Below are positions 49,812 through 59,587 of a stretch of DNA of 64,000 nt, in pieces. The stretch covers positions 1 to 64,000 of the forward strand of contig NZ_BJYM01000004.1 in NCBI RefSeq assembly GCF_007991515.1. Direction: 5' to 3'. This DNA is from Oceanobacillus sojae (GTDB lineage Bacteria; Bacillota; Bacilli; Bacillales; Amphibacillaceae). The notes below the pieces were generated by a model. The model was not told the DNA's origin. It worked only from the letters and a program-made list of their open reading frames with translations, and did not search any database. The stretch's first letter is position 1; every line of letters starts with the position of its first letter. The translations under genes were made by a program, and so were the position numbers.

Positions 49812-49857
49812 AAAAAGGCGTCAATTACTAGCATTGATTATAGCAATTGACGCCCCG
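49812..49857 (-). terminator. Strong terminator after yqxA
   Basis: Stem GGCGTCAATT (49817-49826) / AATTGACGCC (49845-49854), with inner pairing TACTAGC-type and a TTTTTATT tail on the minus strand. It closes the gpr-spoIIP-yqxA unit just upstream of lepA. Confidence 0.85.
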
Positions 49858-49936
49858 AGATTCAATGATTAACTAATAAGTAACCATCTTATCGTTAAAT
49901 TTTTTGTTCAAAATAATTTCCTGAATTAGTTCATTT

Positions 49937-50233
49937 CTAGAAAAACAGCTCTCCAATCCCATACATAATAGAGACAATTACTTCAAATAGCCCTTTAACA
50001 ATTCCTTCCATGGTTGCTGCCGTGCGATTTGTTAGGGAATAGTTACCTTCTTCCAGCACATCCGTTTCGGTGATAATTATTTGCTCTTGTTCATTTATCT
50101 CTTCTGCTACCTCAACGGCAGACTCGTCTGGAATAGCAGTTTGTTCAGCTGTTTCATTCTTTTGCATGCCGAATACGAGTCCGCTCAGAAAAAAGATGAC
50201 AAGCAATAACAATATAATAATATTTCGCATCAA
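49937..50233 (-). CDS. yqxA: YqxA family protein (DUF3679)
   Basis: A 98-residue protein with one N-terminal membrane helix (4-22), an acidic Glu-rich stretch and a C-terminal amphipathic part 'SLTNRTAATMEGIVKGLFEVIV'. Family and position (between spoIIP and lepA) match B. subtilis YqxA. No known role; sporulation coregulation is inferred from the operon. Confidence 0.8.
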   Translation of the reverse strand: MMRNIIILLLLVIFFLSGLVFGMQKNETAEQTAIPDESAVEVAEEINEQEQIIITETDVLEEGNYSLTNRTAATMEGIVKGLFEVIVSIMYGIGELFF

Positions 50234-50241
50234 ATCTCTCC

Positions 50242-51411
50242 TTATTGATCAGACTGTACTGCTTCAGCGTCCCAATAATACTCGCTGAACACTTCCGCTA
50301 ATGCATCAGCAGAACGGTATAGCTCCTCCATCGTGTTATCTACTCCGCCAAATTCAATGAGTAATGCATTGTCAGCCATATCCTGATTATAAATTCCGTT
50401 GCCGCCCGACCCATCCTTTTGGTAAACTCCTCGGCTCATTCCGGGATAAGCTTCTTCTATTAATGCATGTAATTCAGTTGCTACCTTCAAATTATTTTCA
50501 TAATCTGGATGCCCGGTGCCGATCACAAATAGAATTTTCGCATAATCTTCTCCTTCAATGGTTTGTGTGGTCTTATCTCTCCGAAGTGCGTCTCTATGCA
50601 AGTCAAACATATATTGAATCTCTTGATTACCTGCCATAGCCTCCGCGACCACATCACGGGAAACTTCATAAGATTGATGATATCCCATCCCCAGTTCGTT
50701 GAGCAGCTCACCGAAATCCGTCTTATCCACCTGTGTTCCAATTCCCTTTTGCTCAAGCCCCTCTGCTAAACGGTCACTGACTTTTGTAATATTAATTTCT
50801 CCATGCATTGCAGCATTAGGATTCGTTTCATTAGGCAGATGCGGCAAAAAAGACTCTCTATTGTGTGTATTATAAATAAAAACAACATCCCGGTCCCCAG
50901 TAGTCTGTTCATTTTCTATTTCTTCTTTCGTTTCTTCTTCCCCTTCCGCTTCTTCCTCTTCTGTCAATACTGCTTCTCTTTCCCGTAACACTTCTTCTAA
51001 AGGCGGATTAGATTCGATTGGAAAGTGTGTAAAATCATTATCACTTGCCATTAATAATTTATTATCAAATATTGCGAACCCCGGAATTTCATTTCCGAAA
51101 AGACTTCTAGGATCTGTCGGCTTTACATTAGATGTCAATTCAAAAAATAAACCGGACAGTTTCGGTATTTCAGCTTCTCCTTCTGGAAAGCTCTGCTTAT
51201 AGGCCCTGTTTTCCATCGTAATTAAATGATAAAAAATTGTACTATCCATTTCTTTTGTCCAATTCGAAAGCATATCTGATGAAAACCGATATGCAGGTTG
51301 AACAGCGGTCAAAACACTGATTAGTAAAAAGATACTGACAAAAAATATAATGTAAATACCACTTCGTCGAGAAAAGGTTTGTACAATTTTACTCCAATTA
51401 TTTTTTTTCAT
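50242..51411 (-). CDS. spoIIP: Stage II sporulation protein P
   Basis: Peptidoglycan amidase and endopeptidase of the SpoIIDMP engulfment machine. 389 residues: one N-terminal anchor (about 15-35) and a C-terminal amidase-like domain with 'VFIYNTHNRESFLP' near 177 and 'YMFDLHRDALRRD' near 268, carrying candidate zinc ligands. A Glu-rich linker precedes the domain. The start is uncertain: ATG at 51411 has AAAGGTGG rather far upstream, and a GTG at 51429 is also open. Confidence 0.9.
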   Translation of the reverse strand: MKKNNWSKIVQTFSRRSGIYIIFFVSIFLLISVLTAVQPAYRFSSDMLSNWTKEMDSTIFYHLITMENRAYKQSFPEGEAEIPKLSGLFFELTSNVKPTDPRSLFGNEIPGFAIFDNKLLMASDNDFTHFPIESNPPLEEVLREREAVLTEEEEAEGEEETKEEIENEQTTGDRDVVFIYNTHNRESFLPHLPNETNPNAAMHGEINITKVSDRLAEGLEQKGIGTQVDKTDFGELLNELGMGYHQSYEVSRDVVAEAMAGNQEIQYMFDLHRDALRRDKTTQTIEGEDYAKILFVIGTGHPDYENNLKVATELHALIEEAYPGMSRGVYQKDGSGGNGIYNQDMADNALLIEFGGVDNTMEELYRSADALAEVFSEYYWDAEAVQSDQ

Positions 51412-51540
51412 AAAAATACACGATGCCACCTTTCTCTAACAACTCTATAGTTTAATCTATGAGTAAAATAGAGAAAGTAGAACCGTGTAAAAAGAAAAAA
51501 TAGACTTAATAGTATGTGTCCCAAAAAGAAAAAATAGAGC

Positions 51541-52641
51541 TTATCTGGAATAGCTTGAAAAATTATCTATTGTTACAGTCTCATGCAAAGCCGCGTTCAA
51601 TCCATTTGCTATTACCTCGGCCATATCAATCATGAATCCATCCACTTCTTTGGGAGTAACCATTAAATTATGACCGATTGGTGTTAAAACTTCCATAATC
51701 AGCTGCCTTTTCTCTTCATCTGAAAGCCCTCCAATTATACCGAACAGCTTTTCACGCTGTTCTTTATCAGGCATATCCGCATCTGTTAACTGCTTCTGTC
51801 CGAAACTCATACCAGCGGGGGTTAAGGATTTAGACGGATCATCCTTTTCCTTCCATTCTCTCCCGAAGTGTTTTAATAAGTAATCTATTGTATCACTTGT
51901 TATTGTTACTGCATCTACCACTGTCGGCACTCCGATAGCGATAACAGGCATTCCAAGTGTCTGTTTACTTATTTCTTTTCGTTTGTTGCCCACACCTGAA
52001 CCCGGGTGTATACCTGTATCAGATAACTGGATCGTTTCGTTCACTCTGCTGATAGATCTGGCTGCAAGAGCATCAATAGCGATAACAAGGTCAGGCTGAT
52101 ATTTTTCCACGATTCCAAAAATAATATCACTGGTTTCTATTCCTGTTACTCCCATTACTCCCGGTGTAATAGCGGCCACTTCACTATAGCCTTCTGCCAC
52201 TGATTCTGGCTGCAGACGAAATAAATGACTGGTAACCAAAACCTTTTCCACTGCCATTGGCCCCAAAGCATCAGGAGTTACATTCCAGTTTCCTAAACCA
52301 ACAACTAAACAAGAAGCTTTATCTGGCAGATCCTGCTTTTTTATTAAATGTTCCAGCTCTTTCGCTAATATCTTCGCTGCCTGATGCTGTTTCTCAGTAT
52401 CCTGTTTTTTTACACCGTCAGCATGAATGGTGACATAATTTCCCGGCTTCTTTCCAATTTGCTCGGCACCAGTTTCATCAATAGTGACATAAGAAATTTT
52501 TACATCCTTTATCGTGGTTTCTTTAAAGGTAACACCTGCAATTTCTTTGTCTTCTTTACTTTCTTTCTTTTCTGTATACATGTCCCTTGCTTCAACTGCT
52601 AAATCAGTTCTCACCTGAAAGTTTTCCTCAATATTTTTCAT
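51541..52641 (-). CDS. gpr: Germination protease GPR
   Basis: Spore protease (family A25) that degrades small acid-soluble spore proteins on germination. 366 residues, synthesised as a zymogen whose N-terminal propeptide includes '[14 protein letters not shown]'. Family core motifs include '[17 protein letters not shown]' near 120 and '[23 protein letters not shown]' near 190. ATG at 52641 has AAAGGTGG; the frame to 52662 is not favoured. It precedes spoIIP. Confidence 0.94.
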   Translation of the reverse strand: MKNIEENFQVRTDLAVEARDMYTEKKESKEDKEIAGVTFKETTIKDVKISYVTIDETGAEQIGKKPGNYVTIHADGVKKQDTEKQHQAAKILAKELEHLIKKQDLPDKASCLVVGLGNWNVTPDALGPMAVEKVLVTSHLFRLQPESVAEGYSEVAAITPGVMGVTGIETSDIIFGIVEKYQPDLVIAIDALAARSISRVNETIQLSDTGIHPGSGVGNKRKEISKQTLGMPVIAIGVPTVVDAVTITSDTIDYLLKHFGREWKEKDDPSKSLTPAGMSFGQKQLTDADMPDKEQREKLFGIIGGLSDEEKRQLIMEVLTPIGHNLMVTPKEVDGFMIDMAEVIANGLNAALHETVTIDNFSSYSR

Positions 52642-52996
52642 AACCTCATCCACCTTTTTCAATGCGTACTATTGGCATAAATGAAACATTATAGAACGGA
52701 GACGGCAATTACTCGTCCCATCAATAGATTTGCACCGTGATAAATCCAGATACCCTCTTATCAGCCGGAGAAAATCATAAACATTTACACCGTGATAAAC
52801 TCCTGTATTTTTACATTCTTAGCATGTACGCCTTTAATTATTTCATACCAATTTGTTGATTAAGTAACAATTCTATTGAAAAGATGGGGTAGCTTTGGTA
52901 AAATACATCTTGTCGTACGGATAAAATTGATAACTGATTAAAGCATACTTAAACATGTTTTTTTTAAATCGTACACTTTTTAGGAGGTGAATAAAC
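52642..52996. other. Intergenic gap gpr/rpsT with twin motif
   Basis: 355 bp with no gene. It must hold divergent promoters for gpr (forespore-type expected) and rpsT. Two copies of a motif, 'TTTGCACCGTGATAAAT' near 52730-52746 and 'ATTTACACCGTGATAAAC' near 52783-52800, lie in the same orientation about 54 bp apart. I did not find a clear forespore sigma promoter or a clean sigma-A promoter. Confidence 0.5.
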
Positions 52997-53254
52997 ATGG
53001 CAAATATTAAATCTGCAATTAAACGCGTAGAAGTTAACCAAAAGAAACGTGCTAATAACGGCTCACAGCTTTCTGCTATGCGTACAGAGATTAAACGTGT
53101 AGAACAACTTGTTGAAGCAAACGATACTGATAATGCAAAAGCAGCATACCAATCTGCTAGCAAGCATATCGATAAAGCAGCTCAAAAAGGTATTATCCAC
53201 AAAAATGCTGCTAATCGTCAAAAAGCTCGTTTAGCTAAAAAAGTTAACGCATAA
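52997..53254 (+). CDS. rpsT: Ribosomal protein S20
   Basis: Small-subunit protein bS20, 85 residues, Lys/Ala-rich, all-helical: 'MANIKSAIKRVEVNQKKRA' at the start and 'GIIHKNAANRQKARLAKKVN' at the end. Strong TTAGGAGGTG site. One of the few plus-strand genes here, divergent from gpr and convergent with holA, exactly as in B. subtilis. Confidence 0.97.
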   Translation: MANIKSAIKRVEVNQKKRANNGSQLSAMRTEIKRVEQLVEANDTDNAKAAYQSASKHIDKAAQKGIIHKNAANRQKARLAKKVNA

Positions 53255-53260
53255 TTATAA

Positions 53261-53317
53261 ATAAAAGGTGAAGTAATCCCGGTTATAACCGCAGATACTT
53301 CACCTTTTATTTTTTTA
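53261..53317 (+). terminator. Terminator after rpsT
   Basis: Perfect stem AAAAGGTGAAGTA (53263-53275) / TACTTCACCTTTT (53296-53308), with a small inner CGGTTATAACCG stem, followed by ATTTTTTT. Confidence 0.9.
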
Positions 53318-53367
53318 CTGTTTTATAGAACATTTATACAATAATTATTTAATGCATTTAGCTCTGC

Positions 53368-54372
53368 CTACACCAAATCCATTAACAGAAGCTCAAACGC
53401 CAGTCCTTTTTCCATAAGCCCTTGTTTCATTTTTGCATCAGCATCTGCCAGCTGACAAATAATATAAGACAGACGTTCTTCTGATAACTTCGCCTCTCTT
53501 GCCATCGCTACCTTAATAACATACGGATGTGCACCAATATTTTTTTGAATTTGAAACTGGGAATACCCTTTCTTTTTTAATTGCTTTACTCTTAAAATCA
53601 TCCGAAATTGATAGGCAAGTAAACCAATCATAGCAATGGGGTCTTCATTCATTTTCTCTAAATCCTGGTAGATTTGAATTGCTTCCTGAATGCTTCCTTT
53701 CATTACAGCATCCACAAGTGCAATTGATGTAGTGGTTGGTGTATGGGATACTAACTGCTGTGCAATTTCTTTGGTAACAGTCCCGCTCTCCCCCACAAAA
53801 AGAGCAAGCTTCTCAATTTCACTTTGCAATAGCTGAATATTATTAGAGACCTCCGCCTCTAATATTTCCATTGCCTCCTGATCAATGTGGATTCCATATG
53901 ATTTCACCAGGCTCTGAATCCATGTTCTCGCATCTTTTTCCTTCACAGATTGACAATCGACGGAATAAGCCAGTTTTTTTAATTGTTTTGTTACTTTTTT
54001 GCGCTCATCTAATTTTTCATATGGTGCTGTAATAAGCAAAATAGAGTACTCAGGCGGGTTTTCTAAATATTCCTGTAAATACGTTAAATTATGCTCAAAA
54101 GGGGCTTTATCTGGCTTTGTTTTAACAAAAGAAGCATTACTGGCAAATATTAATTTGCGCTCACCGAAAAACGGGAAAGTTTCTGCATCTGCTAAAACCT
54201 CTTGTATAGACGTCTCCTCTAAATCATACAGGGATAAATTGGTTTTATCTCCATCTAATACTGTTTTTATCAGTCGATTTTTTAATTGTTCCTGAAAGAA
54301 CGATTCCGTTCCAAAAGCAAAGTAAACCGGCTGAATCTGGTTACTTTTTATTTTCGTAATTTGATCCATCAT
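53368..54372 (-). CDS. holA: DNA polymerase III delta subunit
   Basis: Delta subunit of the sliding-clamp loader; opens the beta clamp. 334 residues: N-terminal domain with 'PVYFAFGTESFFQEQLKNRLI' near 15-35, AAA+-like lid and a C-terminal collar helix bundle ('YQFRMILRVKQLKKKGYSQFQIQKNIGAHPYVI' pattern near 255). Matches YqeN of B. subtilis in sequence and position. Confidence 0.92.
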   Translation of the reverse strand: MMDQITKIKSNQIQPVYFAFGTESFFQEQLKNRLIKTVLDGDKTNLSLYDLEETSIQEVLADAETFPFFGERKLIFASNASFVKTKPDKAPFEHNLTYLQEYLENPPEYSILLITAPYEKLDERKKVTKQLKKLAYSVDCQSVKEKDARTWIQSLVKSYGIHIDQEAMEILEAEVSNNIQLLQSEIEKLALFVGESGTVTKEIAQQLVSHTPTTTSIALVDAVMKGSIQEAIQIYQDLEKMNEDPIAMIGLLAYQFRMILRVKQLKKKGYSQFQIQKNIGAHPYVIKVAMAREAKLSEERLSYIICQLADADAKMKQGLMEKGLAFELLLMDLV

Positions 54373-54815
54373 GATGTTACGCTTCCCATCTAAAAAAATT
54401 TCATATCATGCGATATTTCTATAATCGATAAGTTCATCTCTTTTTATCGTATAAGGAAGCAGACATAAACGCAACAAAAAAATAAAGGAAGAAACGCAAG
54501 TATTTTGCATTCTCCCTTATGAAGCATCTATATTAAACGTCTTAAAATAAGCTCTAGAAACAAATTTTAAGAACGATATTTGCTTATAATGCGTCTTCAA
54601 AAAGCTGGAAAATAAAAAGCGAGAAGATCAAGGTACTGTCATTTGGCTGCTTTATGAACCTCCCTTTATATAATTTGTGCTTACGTGCAAAAAGTATAGA
54701 TGACAACTGTTGCTAAAAATGGCTGATACCATATCAGTCTGGAATCCTTTAATTAATGTGGATTTTTTTATGTGTATGATTTATACTATAGTTGTGAGTA
54801 TAGGAGGGGTATGTC
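54373..54815. other. Gap between holA and yqzM
   Basis: 443 bp of AT-rich DNA without a gene of support. It holds a small CTGAT/ATCAG hairpin near 54722-54737, and must contain the holA promoter and the yqzM promoter on opposite strands. Confidence 0.4.
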
Positions 54816-54950
54816 TTGAACGAATTCGAAAAAGATCCGCAGTATAAAGGAAGCGATGTAGTAGACTCCATTAAAGGATTTACCTTTTCATTTCTCTTTT
54901 TCTTTATCATTTTTGCGGTAGGTGTAACCATCAGCGTAATTGGTCAATAA
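54816..54950 (+). CDS. yqzM: YqzM family small membrane protein
   Basis: A 44-residue gene starting with TTG: product begins MNEFEKDPQYKGSDVVDSIK, followed by one membrane helix 'FTFSFLFFFIIFAVGVTIS' and a short tail. GGAGGGG is well placed; the ATG five bases upstream is followed at once by a stop in its frame, which decides for TTG. YqzM lies between holA and comEC on the plus strand in B. subtilis too. Function unknown. Confidence 0.8.
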   Translation: MNEFEKDPQYKGSDVVDSIKGFTFSFLFFFIIFAVGVTISVIGQ

Positions 54951-55180
54951 TGAAAGAGATAAAAGGTCAAAAAGGAAGGGATTACATCTCTTCTTTTTTT
55001 GTTGCATGGGAATTTATAGAATTATTATCTTGTGGATAACTAATTATAGAAAAGCAGCCGGGCCCAGCTCCGAGCGTCGAAAAATGGGAGTCGACACGTG
55101 AATGCTCTGCGCTTTTGTTCTTTTGCAAATATTCATTTTTCCAGCCCTAAGTTATACTATCTCTATTTTCTCACTTTATA

Positions 55181-57472
55181 TTATGGGAAGAAGGTGGAAA
55201 AGGTTCCTCCTTCATCTGTGTAAAAAAATTGAATCGCACCATGTTCATCTGTACGGTAAACATGTACTTGATTATCTTCTAAAACCTCCAGCACCTCTGC
55301 ATTCGGATGATTAAATCGATTATTCCTCCCTGCTGAAATAAGAGCTGTATTCGGCTGAACAGCTTCTATAAATGCTGGTCCAGTGGAGGTTTTACTGCCA
55401 TGATGGGCGACCTTTAAAATGTCAATGTTCATCCCCGGATAATTACGTATTATTTTTTCTTCTATTTCCTTACTGATATCACCTGTAAATAACCATTTCA
55501 AGCCAAGATTTGCATATAATACAATTGAATTATCATTTGAATTTCCAGAATCTATATCAGGTGCTAAAACCTGAAAGGACATAGAATCATTAAAGTTCAG
55601 AATATCCCCTGCTTTTACCTGCGTTATATTTAAAACAGGCTGTATCTCCTGAAATTCTTTTAATAGCTCCACATCAAAATAGGGACTTACTATTAATTCA
55701 TTGACTTTAACCTCTTCTAAAATAAAACGGACACTCCCAAAGTGATCTACATCATCATGTGTAACGATAATTGCATCCAGCTCTTTAATCCCGCGTTGAT
55801 GGAAATAGGCCCGGATAATATTTTTGTACACTCCTCTCGTCGGTTCCATATCCTCAAAATGAAAAGCAGCTCCGGCATCAATCATAATAACAGCTTCTCT
55901 CTTTGCCGCCTCCACCAGCATGGCATCTCCCTGCCCCATATCAAACATCGTTACGATACCCTCCTCCTGAAAATAAGGCTTACCCGCAGTCATTAAAATA
56001 GGCAATATAAAAAGAATTCCGGCTATCCATGCCCGTTTCTGCTGTTTGTGTTCTAAGTATTTCATAAACAGCAAAAAACAAGTGAAATAAAAAACAACAC
56101 TCCATATAGATAATTGATTTAGATAAATAGGGGGAAATAATGTAGTATCTAATGCTTCAATAAAAATCAGAACTTTCTCATGAATGAATGCAAAGCTCCG
56201 ATCTACAATAGCCAAAAGATTACCAGGAAAAAAATGAATGAGTACAAACGTGTACATAAGTGGAATAACGAAGAAAGTAAAGTATGGAATGACTACTAAA
56301 TTCATTAAAATTGACAGCGGATGGAAGATATTAAAATAATATATCTGCAGTGGAAGAATTGCCATCTGCGCAACAAAACTTACTTGGAAAATATTCCATA
56401 CTGGAGATTTTGTTTTGCGGACCCATGCCTGAGACAGGAGAATTGCGAAGGTTACTGAAAACGAAAACTGAAAGCCCACATTATAAATAATATAAGGATC
56501 CCAAAGCATAAAAATCATAAAAATGATAGAAAATAAATCCGAATACGGAAGCTTCCACCGATATTTCTGAAGTATGAGCACCACAACCATCATAGAAGCC
56601 GCACGAAGCACAGGCGGATTAGCTCCAGCCAATATAGAGTAAACAGGAAGGAAAATTAGTAAGAATAGATGTGTTTTCTCTTTTGTAATTATATTTCCTT
56701 TTACAAGAATCAAATATACAAAAGTAATTACTAACGTCACATGTGTCCCAGAGATAGCGATAATGTGCGATAACCCAAACCGTTGAAACAGCTCCGTTAC
56801 TGATTCCTCTATTCCAGAAGCATCTCCAAAAACAATTGCATTAATCCAGGGAGCACTATAATCACTCCATCTATATTCCATTTTATTCAGCAAATCTGTT
56901 CTCAGTTTATATAGTAAAGGGAGTAAGCCGCTTTCAGGAGTACAAACAATATGATTAAAATCCTTTAAAACTGCCTGGTGGGTAATTTGTTTTTGCAGGA
57001 GGAATTGACGAAAATCAAATTGTGCAGGGTTAGTGCTTGAAGGGGGAATTTCAATACTTTGACGAATTGTACATTGAGATCCGTGAAATAGTGAATGTTT
57101 CAGAGGAATATCTCGAAAATCTTCATTTTTATCAGGAAAATAAGTAACCAAAAGATTAGTGGAACTATACGGTGGATTAAGAGTGAATTGTATTTGTTTG
57201 GAACTGAGCTTTACCTCACCTTCAATTTTCCCGATAATCTCTGCCTCGACAGAGCTTTCTTCAAAAGCTGCTTGTGGGAGTACAGGAATAATATAACTAA
57301 AGATGATAAAGCTGAATAAGGTAATTATCCATACATTGATATTAAGTTTTTTCAGAAGCTTCAGCCATAAAAGCCATGCTGCGAAAAGAAGGAGAAGCCA
57401 TTTTATATCCAGCAATTGATATAAAATGGCGATTACCCCTGCTATAGCAGGGAAATGCCAATAACCTCTCAA
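55181..57472 (-). CDS. comEC: DNA internalization channel ComEC/Rec2
   Basis: Passes single-stranded DNA through the membrane during natural transformation. 763 residues: N-terminal membrane pair and OB-fold (about 60-170), central Competence domain with multiple helices (about 225-490, 'IIAISGTHVTLVITF'), and a C-terminal metallo-beta-lactamase-like domain with 'VTHDDVDHFGS' near 580 and 'VAHHGSKTSTGP' near 697. Overlaps comEB by 4 bases. Confidence 0.94.
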   Translation of the reverse strand: MRGYWHFPAIAGVIAILYQLLDIKWLLLLFAAWLLWLKLLKKLNINVWIITLFSFIIFSYIIPVLPQAAFEESSVEAEIIGKIEGEVKLSSKQIQFTLNPPYSSTNLLVTYFPDKNEDFRDIPLKHSLFHGSQCTIRQSIEIPPSSTNPAQFDFRQFLLQKQITHQAVLKDFNHIVCTPESGLLPLLYKLRTDLLNKMEYRWSDYSAPWINAIVFGDASGIEESVTELFQRFGLSHIIAISGTHVTLVITFVYLILVKGNIITKEKTHLFLLIFLPVYSILAGANPPVLRAASMMVVVLILQKYRWKLPYSDLFSIIFMIFMLWDPYIIYNVGFQFSFSVTFAILLSQAWVRKTKSPVWNIFQVSFVAQMAILPLQIYYFNIFHPLSILMNLVVIPYFTFFVIPLMYTFVLIHFFPGNLLAIVDRSFAFIHEKVLIFIEALDTTLFPPIYLNQLSIWSVVFYFTCFLLFMKYLEHKQQKRAWIAGILFILPILMTAGKPYFQEEGIVTMFDMGQGDAMLVEAAKREAVIMIDAGAAFHFEDMEPTRGVYKNIIRAYFHQRGIKELDAIIVTHDDVDHFGSVRFILEEVKVNELIVSPYFDVELLKEFQEIQPVLNITQVKAGDILNFNDSMSFQVLAPDIDSGNSNDNSIVLYANLGLKWLFTGDISKEIEEKIIRNYPGMNIDILKVAHHGSKTSTGPAFIEAVQPNTALISAGRNNRFNHPNAEVLEVLEDNQVHVYRTDEHGAIQFFYTDEGGTFSTFFP

Positions 57473-58047
57473 TGCTTTTTGCCTTCATTAAAAAAAAGTC
57501 TGTCTGCATCGGCTTGGATTTCCGCTCTTTCCGATGAGCTCAAGCTTGATGAATCCAACTTTTCCATAAGTTTGTAAACAAAAGCATTCTTTTCCACAAA
57601 ATTTGTGTCAACCATGGCATCAACTAATGGTACCTTTTGTGTTTTCACACCAGCTTCTTCAAATAACTGGATTGCATATGGATGATTCTTGTAATCTTCT
57701 GCATAAAATAAGTTTTTAATTCCACTTTGAATAAGCTGTTTTGTACATTGCAGACATGGAAAATGTGTTACATAGACATCTGCACCGTCCGTAGGTACAC
57801 CGAATTTCGCACATTGAAGAAGCGCATTAGCTTCTGCATGTACAGTACGTACACAATGGCCGTCAATGACATAGCATCCCTCATCAATACAATGAACATC
57901 ACCGGAAACACTCCCGTTGTAACCGCCGGCAATAATGCGTTTATCGCGGACAATTGTAGCTCCGACCATTAAGCGGGTACATGTGCTTCTTAGAGCTAAC
58001 AGTTGACTTTGAGCCATAAAATACTGATCCCAAGCAATTCTCTCCAT
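57469..58047 (-). CDS. comEB: ComE operon protein 2, dCMP deaminase family
   Basis: Zinc-dependent cytidine/deoxycytidylate deaminase-type protein, 192 residues. Zinc and catalytic motif HAEAN near 71 and PCLQCTKQL near 99-107; an additional Cys/His cluster near 50-60. Its deamination product or its role in competence is not clear. ATG at 58047 with AGAGGTAA gives the family length; the frame to 58113 is not needed. Confidence 0.92.
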   Translation of the reverse strand: MERIAWDQYFMAQSQLLALRSTCTRLMVGATIVRDKRIIAGGYNGSVSGDVHCIDEGCYVIDGHCVRTVHAEANALLQCAKFGVPTDGADVYVTHFPCLQCTKQLIQSGIKNLFYAEDYKNHPYAIQLFEEAGVKTQKVPLVDAMVDTNFVEKNAFVYKLMEKLDSSSLSSSERAEIQADADRLFFNEGKKH

Positions 58048-58125
58048 GATTATTACCTCTTTCTCTCTGTTTTGTATTACAAAAGCTATATGATTCATTT
58101 TTTCGCATTCCATACTTGATACTCT

Positions 58126-58731
58126 TTATGGTACCTGGATATGCTCTATAAGTGTCTCCAGGGTTTTTTCCCCAATACCTGAGATATCTAATAAATCCTC
58201 TGCTTTTTGAAACTGTCCATGGTTATCCCGATGAGCAATAATTGCTTCTGCTTTAGCAGGTCCGATTCCTGGCAACTGAGTCAATTCTTCCCTTGTCGCA
58301 GAATTTATTTTTACTTTATTATTATTTGTCTGTTCCCCGGCAAGACTATTAGCAGGATCCCCTTCTTGACCTACGGCAGGAATCAGGACAACCATTTCAT
58401 CCTGCACAATTTGGGCTAAATTCACTTGAAAAATATCTGCATCTTCCGTAAAGCCCTCAGCACGTTCAATAATATCCTGGACACGATCGCCCTCATCAAT
58501 CTCATATACTCCCGGCCGTACCACTTCTCCTTTTATATCAACCACTGCAACTCGTTCCTTCTCTTCTATGGTTTCTACTGCAAGAGGGGATTCAGCGGAG
58601 TCGGCAGGTTCAGAAGAAATTAATGAGGCGGATAGCGGACTGGAGGCTTCTTTCTTATTCATAAACACAAAAAGTACCAAAATAACAACAATAACGATAA
58701 AAAGTGGAATATTTTTCTTTAACCAATTCAA
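58126..58731 (-). CDS. comEA: Competence protein ComEA
   Basis: Surface receptor that binds incoming double-stranded DNA. 201 residues: N-terminal membrane anchor (about 9-26), a flexible Ser/Glu-rich stalk, a SLBB-like segment ('VDIKGEVVRPGVYEI...DRVQDIIERA'), and a C-terminal helix-hairpin-helix domain 'INSATREELTQLPGIGPAKAEAII' near 140-165. GGAGG precedes the start. First gene of comEA-comEB-comEC. Confidence 0.94.
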   Translation of the reverse strand: MNWLKKNIPLFIVIVVILVLFVFMNKKEASSPLSASLISSEPADSAESPLAVETIEEKERVAVVDIKGEVVRPGVYEIDEGDRVQDIIERAEGFTEDADIFQVNLAQIVQDEMVVLIPAVGQEGDPANSLAGEQTNNNKVKINSATREELTQLPGIGPAKAEAIIAHRDNHGQFQKAEDLLDISGIGEKTLETLIEHIQVP

Positions 58732-58816
58732 GGTATTACCTCCTTCTTTGTCAAAATACTGCTAAATGAATACTTCGACAAAGAAAGTTAATCTCCTTTT
58801 CCATGGCAATTACGTT

Positions 58817-58829
58817 AAAATTCGCTTTT
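58817..58829. promoter_or_regulatory. Possible ComK half-site (AT-box) upstream of comEA
   Basis: AAAA-TTCGC-TTTT, a perfect AAAAN5TTTT box about 85 bases before the comEA start and in the yqeM-comEA gap. ComK binds two such boxes; I could not find a well-spaced partner. Confidence 0.35.
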
Positions 58830-58834
58830 ATCGT

Positions 58835-59587
58835 TTATTTTTCAGCTAAAAAGAAAATTCTCTCTGATCGTTCATTCCAACTATTTGGTTCCAATGAAAA
58901 ATCAGCATAAATTTTAATTTTTTCAAAGCCGATTTTTTTTAAAATATTTTTATATACTTCTAATGGAAATGTCCGCTGATGATGTTTTTCTTGAAATCGG
59001 ATAAAGCGGTCTCCTTCCTCCTGATGGAAAAAGGTTAGCTGATGATACATTTCTCCAACTTCGTCGCCCGGGACACATTCCCAGATATAAGCTGCTTCAT
59101 CAGCTACATCTGAAAATGTTTGGCCAATATAGACATCCTCCACCGTATAAAGAGAATGAACATCAAAGAAAAACAGTCCATCTGCCTCTAATAACTGATA
59201 TATATTTTTGAATGCTGTCTCTACATTTTGAAGATCTGTCACATAATTTATTACATCACAACAGCTGATTGCCATATCATATTGCTGTTTGCATCCATCT
59301 AATTCTGTAATATCTGCTTCTAACCAGTTGATGCTGCTGACAGATTCTAAATCCTTCTGTGCTTTCTGCAGCATTTCCGAAGACTGATCTACTCCGGTCA
59401 TCGTATATCCTTCTGCAGCAAGCTTCCTTGTAATAACACCAGTTCCACATCCCAAATCGATAATTGATTGAATCGGCCTGCCTGCCTGAGCTATCATTTG
59501 CTGAATTAAGACCACCCAATCATCATATGGGACATTATCCATCAGTTGATCATAAACCTCAGCCATCTTGTGATATACCATTCTCAT
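58835..59587 (-). CDS. yqeM: Class I SAM-dependent methyltransferase YqeM
   Basis: 250 residues. Motif I 'IIDLGCGTGVITRKLA' near 41, motif II 'TMTGVDQSSEML' near 60 and motif III 'MAISCCDVINYV' near 103. Substrate unknown. Overlaps the end of rsfS by one base. Part of the yqeG-to-yqeM operon; B. subtilis has the divergent gene comER between yqeM and comEA, but the 100-bp gap here has none. Confidence 0.88.
   Translation of the reverse strand: MRMVYHKMAEVYDQLMDNVPYDDWVVLIQQMIAQAGRPIQSIIDLGCGTGVITRKLAAEGYTMTGVDQSSEMLQKAQKDLESVSSINWLEADITELDGCKQQYDMAISCCDVINYVTDLQNVETAFKNIYQLLEADGLFFFDVHSLYTVEDVYIGQTFSDVADEAAYIWECVPGDEVGEMYHQLTFFHQEEGDRFIRFQEKHHQRTFPLEVYKNILKKIGFEKIKIYADFSLEPNSWNERSERIFFLAEK

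Noticed and set aside
51480-51540. AAAAAGAAAAAATAGA direct repeat after the spoIIP-gpr junction
   Set aside because: Low-complexity A-rich DNA; two short copies only, not meaningful alone.
52641-52700. Forespore sigma-G promoter for gpr
   Set aside because: A CATTTAT-like -10 is present, but no matching -35 at the right distance.
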